A stretch of 64,000 bases of DNA from Hyperoodon ampullatus (GCA_949752795.1 OX457070.1:30985088-31049087); one strand, 5' to 3'. Positions 49,301 through 57,400 are shown, counted from the stretch's first letter. The notes: generated by a model from the letters alone, not told the origin. Program-made: numbers and translations.

Positions 49301-50173
49301 AGAATAGAATGTTATCTGCTTATCACTACTTCTGTTTCTGTTCTGCTTCTGAGTTGCTTCATGCCTTTTAAGTCTTGGTCTTTATTAGCACTTTTGAAAT
49401 AAAGGTAGTATCATAGTTGATACCTAACAGGCTTTAAAAGACCTTCTGAGAAGGAATACCCCTGTATCCCTCCATAAGGGAGGGGTGTTCCATTTTTCCC
49501 TCTCTCAAATCTAGACCAAGTCATAGTTATGAGCTGTTAACCTTCAGCCCTTCTTATTTTATAAATTTATATTTTCAGCTGATAGAAAATCAAATGTTCT
49601 AGGAATCACTGTTTTCTTTTTTGAGGCAGTGATGTCTAGAGCACCGAGTCAATTTATTAAAGAATGATAGATCAACCTAGAACTTTCATAGTAAAAGAAA
49701 AGATACCTACTCATGCTGAACAGAAATGATGTTTAAACGTTTTTAGTAGATCGAATGCTTCTTTATGAGACTTTGGGGGGTTGGGATTGAGGTTGAAATA
49801 CTGTCTCCTTATTTCCATACAACTCAGTATTAGAAAGGTGCCTTAAGTATTTATCAGTTCCAGTAGTCAAGTGAGAAATAAAAATAGTTATTGGAGTATA
49901 TGTATAAGAATAAAATGACGAATGCTAAGACTTATCTCCTCTTACCACTTTGATCTTGTTTTCAGCGAATACCCAATTCAGCGGTCAAAGAAAGATTCCG
50001 AGGGTGTAGAGATGGGAGTTGCGGGTTCGGTCAGCCTTCTGCAGAATGTTACATTGTCTTCCCAGCCCATTTCAAATTTGGACTGGAGTCCAGATAAGAG
50101 GGGTCTGTGCATCTGTAGTTCATTTGATCAAATGGTAAGAGTACTGATTGTTACAAAACTCAACAAAATTTGA
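26078..50173 (+). CDS. DNAAF10: WD repeat-containing protein 92 / dynein axonemal assembly factor 10, complete
   Basis: WDR92 (Monad, DNAAF10) is a cytosolic WD40 protein that works with the R2TP/prefoldin-like co-chaperones (RUVBL1/2, RPAP3) and is needed for preassembly of axonemal dynein arms. Coding exons are 26078-26260, 36552-36652, 38996-39126, 41313-41414, 44196-44311, 45025-45159, 47805-47902 and 49966-50173, in total 1,074 nt and 357 aa, the expected full length. The protein starts [16 protein letters not shown] and ends [14 protein letters not shown]-type strands are readable throughout: [72 protein letters not shown] and [10 protein letters not shown]. The start ATG has A at -3 (GGACCATG). 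The gene is divergent from PNO1, and intron 1 (10.3 kb) holds a Tigger1 transposon. Compared with the human sequence as I recall it, GDFAG replaces GDFGG and DQM replaces DQT; both are conservative in context. Confidence 0.97.
26566..26583. promoter_or_regulatory. CRE-like and ETS-like motifs in WDR92 intron 1
   Basis: TGACGTAA at 26566-26573 is followed 2 bp later by ACTTCCTG (reverse of an ETS core) at 26576-26583, about 300 bp inside intron 1 at the edge of the GC-rich block. Function is inferred only from motif and position. Confidence 0.35.
26735..27210 (-). mobile_element. L2 LINE fragment in WDR92 intron 1
   Basis: ATTCATTCAGCAAGTATCAGC … TTTATTTTCTAGTGGGAGAG … GGGCTTTAAGCAGGGTGTGG … reads as the reverse complement of an L2 3' end. 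A further L2 piece in the opposite orientation is at about 27,610-27,785 (TGTAAGCTCCCGGAGAGTAAGG … GCTCAATAAATTACTTG). Confidence 0.7.
28455..28675. mobile_element. MER5A-like hAT fossil
   Basis: CAGTGATTCTCAACTCTTAC … ATCAGGATCACCCGAATG … GGTCCCACCCCTAGAAATTC … CAGGTGATTCTAATAAGTAC corresponds to the short non-autonomous MER5A family. Confidence 0.7.
28676..30047. other. WDR92 intron 1, no gene seen
   Basis: About 1.4 kb without a recognised repeat or coding frame. AT-rich and unremarkable. Confidence 0.5.
30048..30240 (+). repeat. MIR element in WDR92 intron 1
   Basis: ACAGCCTAGTTTAGTAGAAAGAG … ACCTTGGGCAAGTCACTTAG … TTCCTCCTCTGGAAAGGGG, a clear MIR core. Confidence 0.75.
30400..30845 (-). 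mobile_element. L2 LINE fragment in WDR92 intron 1
   Basis: GGAAGGCCTCTTAGAGGTGG, CAGTGGGAACAGTAAATGCA and TGTGGCTGGAGTGTGGAAGG are L2 3' sequences in reverse orientation. Confidence 0.75.
31327..31390. repeat. (TG)n(GA)n microsatellite
   Basis: About 20 TG units, interrupted once by TT, followed by a GA tract, in WDR92 intron 1. Confidence 0.95.
32077..32424 (-). mobile_element. CHR-type SINE in WDR92 intron 1
   Basis: TTTATTTTTGGCTGTGTTGG through CGCCACTAGGGAAGTC; a full-length copy antisense to WDR92. Confidence 0.92.
33358..33568 (-). mobile_element. L1 3'-end fragment, antisense
   Basis: TTATACACCAGGTTCTTATCAG … CATATGTCAATCCCAATCTCC … GGTGTCCATATGTTTGTTC is the reverse complement of a cetartiodactyl L1 3'UTR. 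Confidence 0.7.
33884..34074. mobile_element. MER8/Tigger2-like non-autonomous DNA transposon
   Basis: Begins CAGTTGATCCTTGTACAGCA and ends CTGTTCAAGGGTCAACTG; the ends are inverted repeats. Left flank TA, right flank TT (one base off TA). Confidence 0.75.
34101..34231 (-). mobile_element. Short CHR SINE subfamily
   Basis: (GTTTTT)n then GGTCGCACTGTGTGGCTTG … GGACTGCCAGGGAATTCCC, the same old short subfamily as at 55595-55713. Confidence 0.8.
34597..36365 (+). mobile_element. Tigger1 (pogo/Tc1-mariner) DNA transposon, internally deleted
   Basis: The left end CAGGCATACCTCCTTTTATT and right end AATATCTCTGAGGTCTGCCTG are inverted repeats, flanked by TA dinucleotides at 34595-34596 and 36366-36367. 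At 1,769 bp it is shorter than the roughly 2.4-kb family consensus I recall. Two deletions are visible: one after the N-terminal DNA-binding part of the transposase, one near its C-terminus. Lies in WDR92 intron 1, same orientation as the gene. Confidence 0.92.
34982..36195 (+). pseudogene. Tigger1 transposase relic
   Basis: An open stretch at 34982-35200 begins [20 protein letters not shown] and continues into a CENP-B/psq-like helix-turn-helix ([17 protein letters not shown]). The DDE-core region follows in broken frames, with the phrases [13 protein letters not shown] near 35,316 and [12 protein letters not shown] near 35,645. A last open segment (35968-36195) carries [14 protein letters not shown] and [11 protein letters not shown]. 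Stops and frameshifts between these blocks rule out an active enzyme. The same family gave rise to CENP-B and JRK host genes, but this copy shows no sign of domestication. Confidence 0.88.
36552..36652 (+). CDS. DNAAF10: WDR92 exon 2
   Basis: Encodes [20 protein letters not shown] then [14 protein letters not shown], splitting the Trp codon. The acceptor is CTATCAAG (AAG rather than CAG) after a CT-rich tract; the donor is GTAAGA. It lies about 190 bp after the end of the Tigger1 element. Confidence 0.96.
37225..37534 (-). mobile_element. CHR-type SINE in WDR92 intron 2
   Basis: TTTATTTTTGGCTGCATTAGG to CGCCACCGGGGAAGCCC, with an unusual GGCGGGGGTGGGG segment in place of GGCGAGCGGGGGC. Confidence 0.9.
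38597..38766. mobile_element. MER5A-like hAT fossil
   Basis: CAGTGATTATCAGACCTCAG … GGGGCCCCATCCCAGAGATA … GAATCTGCATTTATTAACAAG … TGAGGACCACTGAG; the terminal inverted repeats CAGTGRTT / AACCACTG are still partly readable. Confidence 0.8.
38996..39126 (+). CDS. DNAAF10: WDR92 exon 3
   Basis: Encodes [19 protein letters not shown] through EIVTGSRD, with the Gly codon split at donor GTAAGT. The acceptor is TTGTTTAG. Confidence 0.97.
39830..40450 (-). mobile_element. Ancient L1M fragment, antisense
   Basis: TTAATGACTTCATAATATTCC … GGATGTGTCACAGTGTCCTT … AGGTAAAATGGTATTCCATTC … TTTGTGAATTGTCTGTGTTC parallels the antisense 3' half of L1M ORF2. Highly diverged. Confidence 0.5.
41313..41414 (+). 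CDS. DNAAF10: WDR92 exon 4
   Basis: Encodes [20 protein letters not shown] through RDCWTVAF. The acceptor is AATGTCAG and the donor GTAAAT. Confidence 0.97.
41545..41768 (+). repeat. MIR element in WDR92 intron 4
   Basis: CCTAGGTTTGAATCCTCACTG … TTGCGTGACCTGGGGCAGGT … ATGCATGTAAAGTGCTTAGA, a near-complete MIR. Confidence 0.85.
42071..42207 (+). mobile_element. Short CHR SINE subfamily in WDR92 intron 4
   Basis: GGGACTTCCCTGGTGGTCCC … GGAACTAAGATCCCACATGC … plus A tail. Flanked by the near-duplicate AAAG(A/G)ATATGGG. Confidence 0.9.
42700..43450 (-). mobile_element. L2 LINE fragment in WDR92 intron 4
   Basis: GTTTCGATGGTCTGGAGGTAG…, AGGCTTTTGCAAGAATGAGG, CATGATGAGTTT-type endings and TTCTTGCCTCAAGAAGCTTG follow the reverse L2 3' region. 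Diverged; borders approximate. Confidence 0.55.
44196..44311 (+). CDS. DNAAF10: WDR92 exon 5
   Basis: Encodes [20 protein letters not shown] then [18 protein letters not shown]. The exon ends GGG with donor GTAACG; the next exon also begins GTA, so placement was set by frame and protein similarity. Confidence 0.96.
44312..45024. other. WDR92 intron 5, unique sequence
   Basis: Contains no recognisable repeat or second reading frame beyond short chance ORFs. Confidence 0.6.
45025..45159 (+). CDS. DNAAF10: WDR92 exon 6
   Basis: 135 bp encoding [20 protein letters not shown] then [20 protein letters not shown] and SVSEK. Phase 0 at both ends; donor GTAAAT. Confidence 0.97.
45351..45402 (-). mobile_element. 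Tiny antisense L1 3'-end fragment
   Basis: TTCATTGAAGTGTAGTTGATTT then ACAATGTTGTGTCA equals the extreme 3' end of a cetartiodactyl L1, truncated to about 50 bp. Confidence 0.7.
46706..46740. repeat. (CCCT)n simple repeat
   Basis: Pyrimidine-only CCCT repeats with minor interruptions, in WDR92 intron 6. Confidence 0.95.
47458..47744 (-). mobile_element. 5'-truncated L1 3' end just upstream of WDR92 exon 7
   Basis: TTTATTGAAGTGTAGTTGATT … TATTGAATATAGTTCCCTGC … GTAGGACCTTGTTGTTTACC … CCCTTGGCAACCACAAATCTG, a well-preserved antisense L1 tail. A target duplication resembling GA(C/T)AGTCTTT lies at 47448 and 47745. Confidence 0.9.
47805..47902 (+). CDS. DNAAF10: WDR92 exon 7
   Basis: Encodes [20 protein letters not shown] then [12 protein letters not shown], with a split Tyr codon. 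The acceptor is TCTGTTCAG and the donor GTAAGT. An antisense L1 3' end lies only about 50 bp upstream. Confidence 0.97.
48520..48790 (-). mobile_element. L1-derived fragment, antisense
   Basis: TTTAAGGTAGATTTAGTATTG … TTTTGCTTGTCTGAGAAG … CTTGCTGGGTAGAGTATCC … GAGCTGATAGCCTTATGGGG is a phrase common in antisense L1M internal sequence. Left border uncertain. Confidence 0.6.
48825..49163 (-). mobile_element. CHR-type SINE in WDR92 intron 7
   Basis: (TTTA)n tail, TTTTTGGCTGCATTGGGTC, head CACCAGCGAAGCCC. Confidence 0.93.
49966..50173 (+). CDS. DNAAF10: WDR92 exon 8 and stop
   Basis: Encodes [20 protein letters not shown] through the last WD repeat ([20 protein letters not shown]) to TKLNKI and TGA at 50171-50173. 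The acceptor is TTTTCAG. Confidence 0.97.
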
Positions 50174-50920
50174 TCTGAAGACTCTGGACTTGAAACCTTC
50201 CAAAGCAACACTCAAGAGGATTTAGACTACGTTCTGGGATCCTCTGATTCTCATTGAACAAAGTGGGATTTGACTGATGAAAAAAGGACCCAGATGCAAA
50301 CCTCTGGGCCAGCATCCCTCCGGGTGAAAGGCCACACGGTGTGTCCAGCGACCTGACTGGATGGTGGTTTGCTGTTGCACATAGGGGCACCACAGTCACC
50401 AACTCTGTTCCTCTCCCCTCCATTTCTAGTAAAAAGTTGAAAGTTTTCTATATTTAATTATTTTAAACTCGTTTTGTATCCCCAAAGTTCCATATTCTGT
50501 AATAATACTTGTGTTGCATTTTAGAGTTTACAATTTTGTAGCAGTGACTTAATTTGGTTTAAAATAGTTTGCCTTGGTAAGACTATTGTGAATTAACCTT
50601 CATAAATAAATACACTTTGAGACATTTCAGTGTCAGTAAATCTCTGTAAAGAACATTACTTTATAAAATACCAAAATGGCATGATCAGCCGAGATTTAGG
50701 CCATTGTTTTCGACCGTTTAACTCATAAAATGAAATAGTATGATTGACAAAGACCTCTTTTTTAACTTAAAAAGCAGGAGTTGAATTCCTGAGACTTTCT
50801 GGTTGTTGACTGTGGTTATGTTGTTTGAGATGTATAAGATTGTGGGGCTTTTGGTAGCCCTGTTTTTTGTCAAACTTTTTAATATATTTTGTGAATAAAT
50901 TTTGTTTTTGAAATCTGTAG
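50174..50920 (+). other. DNAAF10: WDR92 3' untranslated region
   Basis: About 750 bp of repeat-free sequence from the stop codon to the poly(A) site following AATAAA at 50894-50899. A CHR SINE begins within roughly 20-35 nt of that signal. Confidence 0.8.
50894..50899 (+). promoter_or_regulatory. DNAAF10: WDR92 poly(A) signal AATAAA
   Basis: Canonical hexamer in GTGAATAAATTTTG. The 19-bp target-site duplication of an adjacent SINE starts at 50918, so cleavage probably falls at or just before the insertion junction. Confidence 0.75.
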
Positions 50921-50931
50921 AAGTTTTGATT

Positions 50932-51226
50932 CTTTTTTTTTTATAAATTTATTTATTTTAGTTTTGGCTGCGTTGGGTCTTCATTGCTGTGCGCTGGCTA
51001 TCTCTAGTTGCGGAGAGCGGGGGCTACTCTTTGTTGCAGTGCGTGGGCTTCTCGTTGCCGTGTCTTCTCTTACTGCAGAGCACGGGCTCTAGAGCACAGG
51101 CTCAGCAGTTGTGGCTCATGGGCTTAGTTGCTCCGTGGCATGTGGGATCTTCCCGGACCAGGGCTTAAACCTGTGTCCCCTGCATTGGCAGGTGGATTCT
51201 TAACCACTGCTCCACCAGGGAAGCCC
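50932..51226 (-). mobile_element. CHR-type SINE at the WDR92 poly(A) site
   Basis: T-rich tail then TTTTGGCTGCGTTGGGTCTT, ending CACCAGGGAAGCCC. A perfect 19-bp duplication, TAGAAGTTTTGATTCTTTT, lies at 50918-50936 and 51227-51245, indicating a fairly young insertion. Confidence 0.96.
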
Positions 51227-51889
51227 TAGAAGTTTTGATTCTTTTAACAGGAGTAATAAAGCCAACACAATCCCTTCTTTTGCTTTATAAATACTTAATA
51301 GGTACCTCTTAAGTCACTTTGTTTCTCCAGTGCCCACCATGTCTGTAGCTAAGCTCAGAGGAATTGAATTCATCACCCTTTAATTAAGCACCGCCCCCTT
51401 TCAAGAGACAGAACCACCTAAAACATTCATAAAATTCATGTGATTTCGGGGGTTCTTGGAAAATCACTTGTTTGGAATATAAAATTCAGAAAATTAAACT
51501 TTAAAAGAAATTCCCAAAGTGTTTATAGAGCAATACTATGGACATAATTATGAAAGTAAAAATTAAATTGAACTTTAAAAAAGCCTATCCCTGATGGGTT
51601 TTGTTTTTGTTTTTAATTTTCAAAGAAAAAATGAAAAATTTGTGAAATTCTTTTAGAACACTTATATTTGGTGATATAATTAGAGAAGCTTAAGTCAAAA
51701 ACAATAAACACTTGAATTTCATTAAATCTAAGATGTCATTGATTGTGAGGTTATATTATACCACTGAGAAAAATATTGCCAATGAAACTGATACAATGCT
51801 TTCTTATCGCTTAGCATTTCTTTAATATTCATTGAATGTTCTTTTAAACTTATTTAGATGTAGGTGTTTTTCATTATATTGTACGTCCT

Positions 51890-52380
51890 TTAAAAGGAAA
51901 ATATATACAAAATAAATTGCGTATGGTATTCCTCAAATTTCTTCCTAATCAGAGGAAGAAGTTTTTGAACTGAGTCATTAATGTTCGTGTTTTTTCTTAT
52001 AATATTGTCAAACTGTTGGTGATGGAACACTTCTTTAAAACATGCTTCTCTGTTGTCTTCAGGGAGTCTCTTGGACATCAGGCACATTTTTACTGCAAGT
52101 TTGTCTCCACTCTTCTTTTGTGTTAACATGTGGCACTTTACTAGGTGTGGTGGTAAATTATGGAATGTTTTGGTAAGGAACCCCAGGAATAATTCTCATC
52201 ATGGGGCCTAGGCCCTTCCAAGCAAGAGCTGCTTCATAGAGAAATGTTCTTCCTTTGGTCACCAGATTGTCCCCTGAAGTAGGTGAAGCATGTAGGCTTT
52301 GGATTTTATAAAGCTGGCTTGTGCAACATGAGTATAATACCACCATCTGCATTCAGATGCTATGGCTAGTTTGGAAAATA
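51890..52380 (-). pseudogene. Possible unidentified coding relic
   Basis: A minus-strand open stretch (52129-51890) reads like real protein: PEDNREACFKEVFHHQQFDN, then NINDSVQKLLPLIRKKFEEY. Upstream in other frames are YSCCTSQLYKIQSLHASP and FLYEAALAWKGLGPMMRIIP. The pieces are separated by frameshifts and stops. I do not recognise the parent gene. It could be an old processed pseudogene or chance. Confidence 0.2.
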
Positions 52381-52429
52381 AGTGGGCCATTGGCTTTTAG
52401 CTCTGTCTAAAAGGGACTGGTTGCTTCTT

Positions 52430-53660
52430 TTTGCCCAGGAAGCCTCCTCCCCGACTGTCATCGTGTTGTGCAGCCCCACCTTGTTACTCTGGATGAGATG
52501 AGACTGCTAGGCCCCTGTTTGCACGGAGCTCTCCCTTAGAGCTAGGCTGGACCCAGCAGGCCCTGTAAGTTGTGTAATAATTCCCTATAAGGGCCTGATC
52601 CTGATCCTGAGAGAGCCTGAGCATTGGGCACATGCTGCTCTCAGATCTGTTGGGACTTGCTGACAGAAGTCCTGTCCCTCATCCAGCCTGCTAAGGACTC
52701 AAGGCTGCTAGAAGATGTCCCCTACCCCACTTGACCTCACACCCCTGGAGTGGTGAGAAATCGTTTGGCCCGTGGACTCCCCACTCCATCTTCCCTATGG
52801 GGCTAGCGTGGACAAGGGACAGCACGAGAACTCATTTATTTAGAATCTGTTTAGGGATCTAGAGGGAAAATGACCTGCCTGTCCTCAACCTAGAACCAGA
52901 AAAGTGGTTCTTAATTAGAACAGCATGGAGGGAGCAGATGCATCTTGGCCTCACAATGCCACAGCCGTTAATGCAGTATGCATGGGTTTTGCATGTTTTG
53001 TATCAAACATCAGCCTTGAAGGGAGGAACAGGCTTTTGACTTTGTGTTCTTAAATCACAAAGAGAAAGTCAGGATAAACACAACCTCTACTCCCAGGGAA
53101 AACACAGCTACGGCTGTGACCACATATAGCAGCATTTATACAGTAGTGCTGGAGCAATTTTCTTGAAGGATTTTTTTTTAACAACACCTTTGCTTATGGT
53201 GTCCTGATCCAGCTCCATCCTTAAGGATAACACCAGGTCACCCAGCGTTGTCCTTCACACAATGTTCACTTAAGCGTTGATTGGTGATAAAAATTATGAA
53301 ATAATGACAAAATGAGTAAAAATTCCATCTTCTGTTTTCTCAAGATAACTCTATTGATGTAGAGATTCAGCTGCAGGTAACTAAGAACACAAAATATTTG
53401 TATTTTTCTTTTTTATAAAAATCTAGGTAGGCAGTCCAGGCTGCTATGATGGCTCCATAATGATGAGGGACCTGGATTTCTCTTTCTTGTTTTTCCACCC
53501 TCCTCATGATCCACCTTTCTCCTCGACACCCAGTGTGGCTGCTCCCGCTCCAACCATCGCATCCACATTTCAACCGTCAGGAAAGTAACGCCCTGCCACT
53601 TTAAAGAACACCATTTCTGCTTTCATCCCACTGGCCATGGCTTGGTTATACCTACAGAGT
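52430..53660. other. Intergenic unique-looking DNA
   Basis: Moderately GC-rich stretch with no recognised repeat, exon or RNA gene. Confidence 0.5.
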
Positions 53661-53679
53661 AAGTTTGAGAAACACAGAC

Positions 53680-53893
53680 TTTTTTTCTTTTTTTTTTTTT
53701 TTTGTGGTATGCGGGCCTCTCACTGTTGTGGCCTCTCCCGCTGTGGAGCACAGGCTCCGGACGCGCAGGCTCAGCAGCCCTGGCTCACGGGCCTAGCCAC
53801 TCCACGGCATGTGGGATCTTCCTGGACCGGGGCACGAACCTGTGTCCCCTGCATCGGCAGGCGGACTCAACCACTGCGCCACCAGGGAAGCCC
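53680..53893 (-). mobile_element. Short odontocete-type CHR SINE
   Basis: T run, then GTGGTATGCGGGCCTCTCAC … CACCAGGGAAGCCC. Flanks GAAACA(C/T)AGACTTT at both sides form the target duplication. Confidence 0.94.
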
Positions 53894-55344
53894 AAGAAAC
53901 ATAGACTTTATTCTCTGCAGTGATATACTCAGCTGACAGCTGGGAGCTCTGGTACCGAGGAAGACAGGGAAATGGGCATTAGGAGACATAAGTGGATTCT
54001 GCCACATAGTCAAGCATAAAGTCCCCCTGGCTAAGTTCTCCCATGAAGTGAAAACTATGGAGTGATCAATTCATGTTGCTTTAGGCCAGATCTGGGTCTT
54101 GGCACCTAATAGGCCCTTTGGTTTCTCCTTCAGCTGGTATAGACAAGATACAGTAGAATCACTTGTTTTCCTGACCTGTTGAATCATTTTATTATCCTTT
54201 ACATACATTCAATGGAAGTACAGCCCAGTACAAAAATATGAAAGGAAAATTCCCCCTAAAAAAACCCCAAAGAGCAAAACTCTAATTTTCTACCCTAAAT
54301 TTCTTTTCTTGGGAATTTATTTTTACTCAGTAACAATTTACTTCAAGGCTTAAGCACTCTTTCCATCCAGGGCTTGTCCAAAGACACAAGCACTGGAACA
54401 CGAATAAATTAACTCATGCATTTCTATAAATTCACAAAAGAAACTTGAAGGGAAAACAATATGTTTATGATTCAGTGTGTATTGGTATCTACCTAAAAAT
54501 CACATTTGTTGATGACTTAGGTGGACAAATTTTGTATTTATATAGGAAAAATAATTTGTTTCTGTCTAAGGAATGTCCATCACGCAAAATGATTTCATCC
54601 TTTCTCTGCAGGAGAACAGCCAAAAGTTTCCTGGCAAATATTGTACTTCAGGCTTTCGGTTTGCCAAGGCACCATCAGATCTGCCTCTGCTCAACTTTTA
54701 GTGAATTGTCTTCCCTGGGGAAGGAGGCACTCTCGCCCAAGGCTGTGCATTCCCAACCCCGGGCCTTTGCTGTAACTAACTACACTGTGGCACGCTTCCG
54801 CCTTGTGGAAGAAGGTGGGCATTGCAGACCTTTCATCACAGAAGAAAATGGATTTTGCTTTCACATGCACCTGAAAAATCTTCACTGTTCAATTCACAGT
54901 AGGCACACAAGTCACATTGGACCTTGAGAAAGACATTATCTTACAGAAATTTATCCCCCAAATGTGAGTGTGTTTATTACAAAAAACCAAAACACTTTGT
55001 ATATAACACTGCATAACGTGGCTGTTTGTTTTACACAATGGTTAATTACTCAAAAGTTGTCTAATTAGCTTTATTAGAGTGTCAACCTTACTTTTAGTGC
55101 ATCATGAGAGCTGACTTCCAAGAGGAGACATCTGGCTTTTTATAAAGTGAGGAATCATCTTATAAAGTAAATAAATAGTATATGCCTCCACCACCCACCA
55201 CCAGTTCATTCTGTAAGTTCTGTTTGTAACGTGAAGTATTTCTTAAAGTAAGGAGTTCTTTATGCCATTACTTAACTTCCTGCCATCATTCTAGATTTTC
55301 CCCCCACCTTGTTTGGGATTTGCTTGGGATATAGTCATTGTTTT
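53894..55344. other. Intergenic DNA with no recognised gene
   Basis: Contains the longest SINE-independent open frame of this flank (54445-54927), which has no recognisable domain. No other feature seen. Confidence 0.5.
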
Positions 55345-55375
55345 TACAAGCTATTTCTTTCTCTTTTTTGTTTGC

Positions 55376-55586
55376 TTTTTTTTTTTTTTTTTTTTGCTGT
55401 ACGCGGGCCTCTCACTGTTGTGGCCTCTCCTGTTGCGGAGCACAGGCTCCAGACGCGCAGGCTCAGCGGCCATGGCTCACGGGCCCAGCCATTCCATGGC
55501 ATGTGGGATCCTCCCGGACCGGGGCATAAACCGTGTCCCCTGCATCAGCAGGGGAACTCTCAACCACTGCGCCACCAGGGAAGCCC
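55376..55586 (-). mobile_element. Short odontocete-type CHR SINE (nested copy)
   Basis: T run, GCTGTACGCGGGCCTCTCAC … CGCCACCAGGGAAGCCC. Inserted at the tail of the short-subfamily SINE that follows. Confidence 0.94.
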
Positions 55587-55594
55587 ATCTTTTT

Positions 55595-55713
55595 CCTTTT
55601 TTTTGCCACATCTTGTGGCTTACGGGATCTTAGTTCCCCAACCAGGGATTGAACCTGGGCCCATGGCAGTGAAAGTGCCGAGTCCTAACCACTGGACTGC
55701 CAGGGAATTTCCC
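55595..55713 (-). mobile_element. Short CHR SINE subfamily (outer copy)
   Basis: TTTTGCCACATCTTGTGGCTTAC … GGACTGCCAGGGAATTTCCC. The host duplication TACAAGCTATTTCT at 55345-55358 and 55714-55727 brackets this element and the nested one. Confidence 0.9.
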
Positions 55714-55924
55714 TACAAGCTATTTCTGAATGAATAAGTCGATGAGCGGGAGGCCTCCAGCTGCCCACTTTCGGCGCCGTGGACCACACAAGCTAAAACA
55801 AGCAACATCAAATCCACAGTGCGGTCAAGAGGGACTCACGGTTTTCCCTCACTAGGAGGCTGAAGACACTCCCACTTCCTGCTCCTCATTTTAAATCTTC
55901 TTCAACTTTTCTTCCTTGGCCTGT

Positions 55925-56420
55925 TGACTGAAAGAAAGCCCACCACCTAAAATTTGAGAACGATGTTTTATTTGGTGGACTTTCTGAGGACTCAAGCCCA
56001 GGAGGCAGCCTCTCATGCGCTCTGAGGGACTCTGCCCCGAGAGGTAAGGGAGTAGCCAGGATACACAGGAGTTCTGCAACAAAGACCGGTTGTTGGAGCA
56101 TCAAAAGGCTGCTGTTAATTCAAGAAAACCAGACATCTCAAATGAAGTTAGCACTTTTTTTTGTACGGGAAGGTGCAAGAGTCTGGGCTCATTGAACTCA
56201 TTCCTTTGACATGCACCTTAAGTATCTAGGGCCAGTATTGTGCCCTTCTCCATCCTGAATCCCCTCAGAGTGCACAGTCTGGGCAGCTGCAGTGGCTGAG
56301 GGTTTGATGGCTGCAACATCCGTTGTTTACTGATAGGGCAGGCGACACTCCTCATCCACAGGCCCTAAGAATGCTCACACTGGGCCTTTTGTAATAAATC
56401 AGAATGTTGGCTCTGGAAGA
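55925..56420. repeat. Probable ERV/LTR-class interspersed repeat, family not assigned
   Basis: Sequence from CACCACCTAAAATTTGAGAAC to TAATAAATCAGAATGTTGGC recalls a repeat seen widely in cetartiodactyl genomes, which I associate with endogenous retroviral LTR-like sequence. No gag, pol or env frame and no LTR pair were found in the window. The following 600 bp (to about 57,060) are GC-richer and unassigned. Confidence 0.3.
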
Positions 56421-57164
56421 AGCGTCAGACACCGCCGAGCCCAATCCGATCATTTAGAGACAGACTGGGTGCTGCATGTCCTGACCCCTGGCCCAGGGCT
56501 CTTCTCCCTGCACTGTCCGAGGAGGCCGCTCCACACTCCAGTCCCCTAGAAGCAGGGCACCTCTCAGGCCACAAACCAGAATCTGAGATCCGGTGTGCAA
56601 ACCACACCATGGTCAGAGGCGATAAGGGTAGCGAATAAACGACCTGGAGGAACAGAAGCAGAGACTTGGCGCTCAGCAGCCTGCAGATAAGCAAGTGTTT
56701 GACCTGGGCTGAGCACATCCCTTATCTGGTGACAGATAACATTCACACTCGAGGAAGCCTGTGCCTGCAGTAAGAATGGAGCTGGCCTGGTCCTCACAGC
56801 CACAGAACGATGGCTCTGAACAATGGACTCGGGAACAATAGATGAGGGGAAATGTTAACACCCGCCCAGGGGGTGCTGAGCTCCTGGAGGTGGGTGGTCA
56901 CAGGCTAAGAGGACATACCCAGAAGTCTCAGGAGGGGATTGCTTGCGGCCACAGTCCCTACTTATCTGCAAAGGGCCATCAGCCTTGCTCTGTATTTCCC
57001 AGATCTGCTCAGTAAAGCTTAGGAGAAGCATCAGAAGCCTCATTCTCTTTCTCACTGTTCAGGCTACTGAAACTGAAGAAGCCCGTAAAGGGTGAACCCA
57101 GAGGGAAAACCATTAGCTTGCTTCTAGAGAGACTTGACCCAGATAACATATATAAAGATAATAT

Positions 57165-57400
57165 TGACAATAATAGCAGCTGATATTTACTGTGCACTAT
57201 ACTAAGTCTCTCCCCTCCTGCATTACATTCTTCAGTCCTCACCACAGAACTCTGAGGTCAGCATTATCGTTGTGGACATTGGCAATTGAGGGACAGTCTT
57301 CAAGAGGCTAGGAGGTTTGCCCATAGCCCCACGGCCACAAAGCAGGAAGTGGAAACATGGTTTGTCCATCTCTAGAACCCAAACTCTGAACCTCACCTGG
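57165..57400 (+). repeat. MIR-family remnant
   Basis: AATAGCAGCTGATATTTACTG … GGCAATTGAGGGACAG … AGGTTTGCCCATAGCCCCAC … CACAAAGCAGGAAGTGG, an ancient MIR. Confidence 0.6.

Noticed and set aside
54445..54927. 160-codon open frame on + downstream of WDR92
   Set aside because: No recognisable domain, no splice or promoter context and no homologue I know. Its length is attainable by chance in this much sequence.
55309..55737. 142-codon open frame on +
   Set aside because: Consists of two SINEs read through in one frame.
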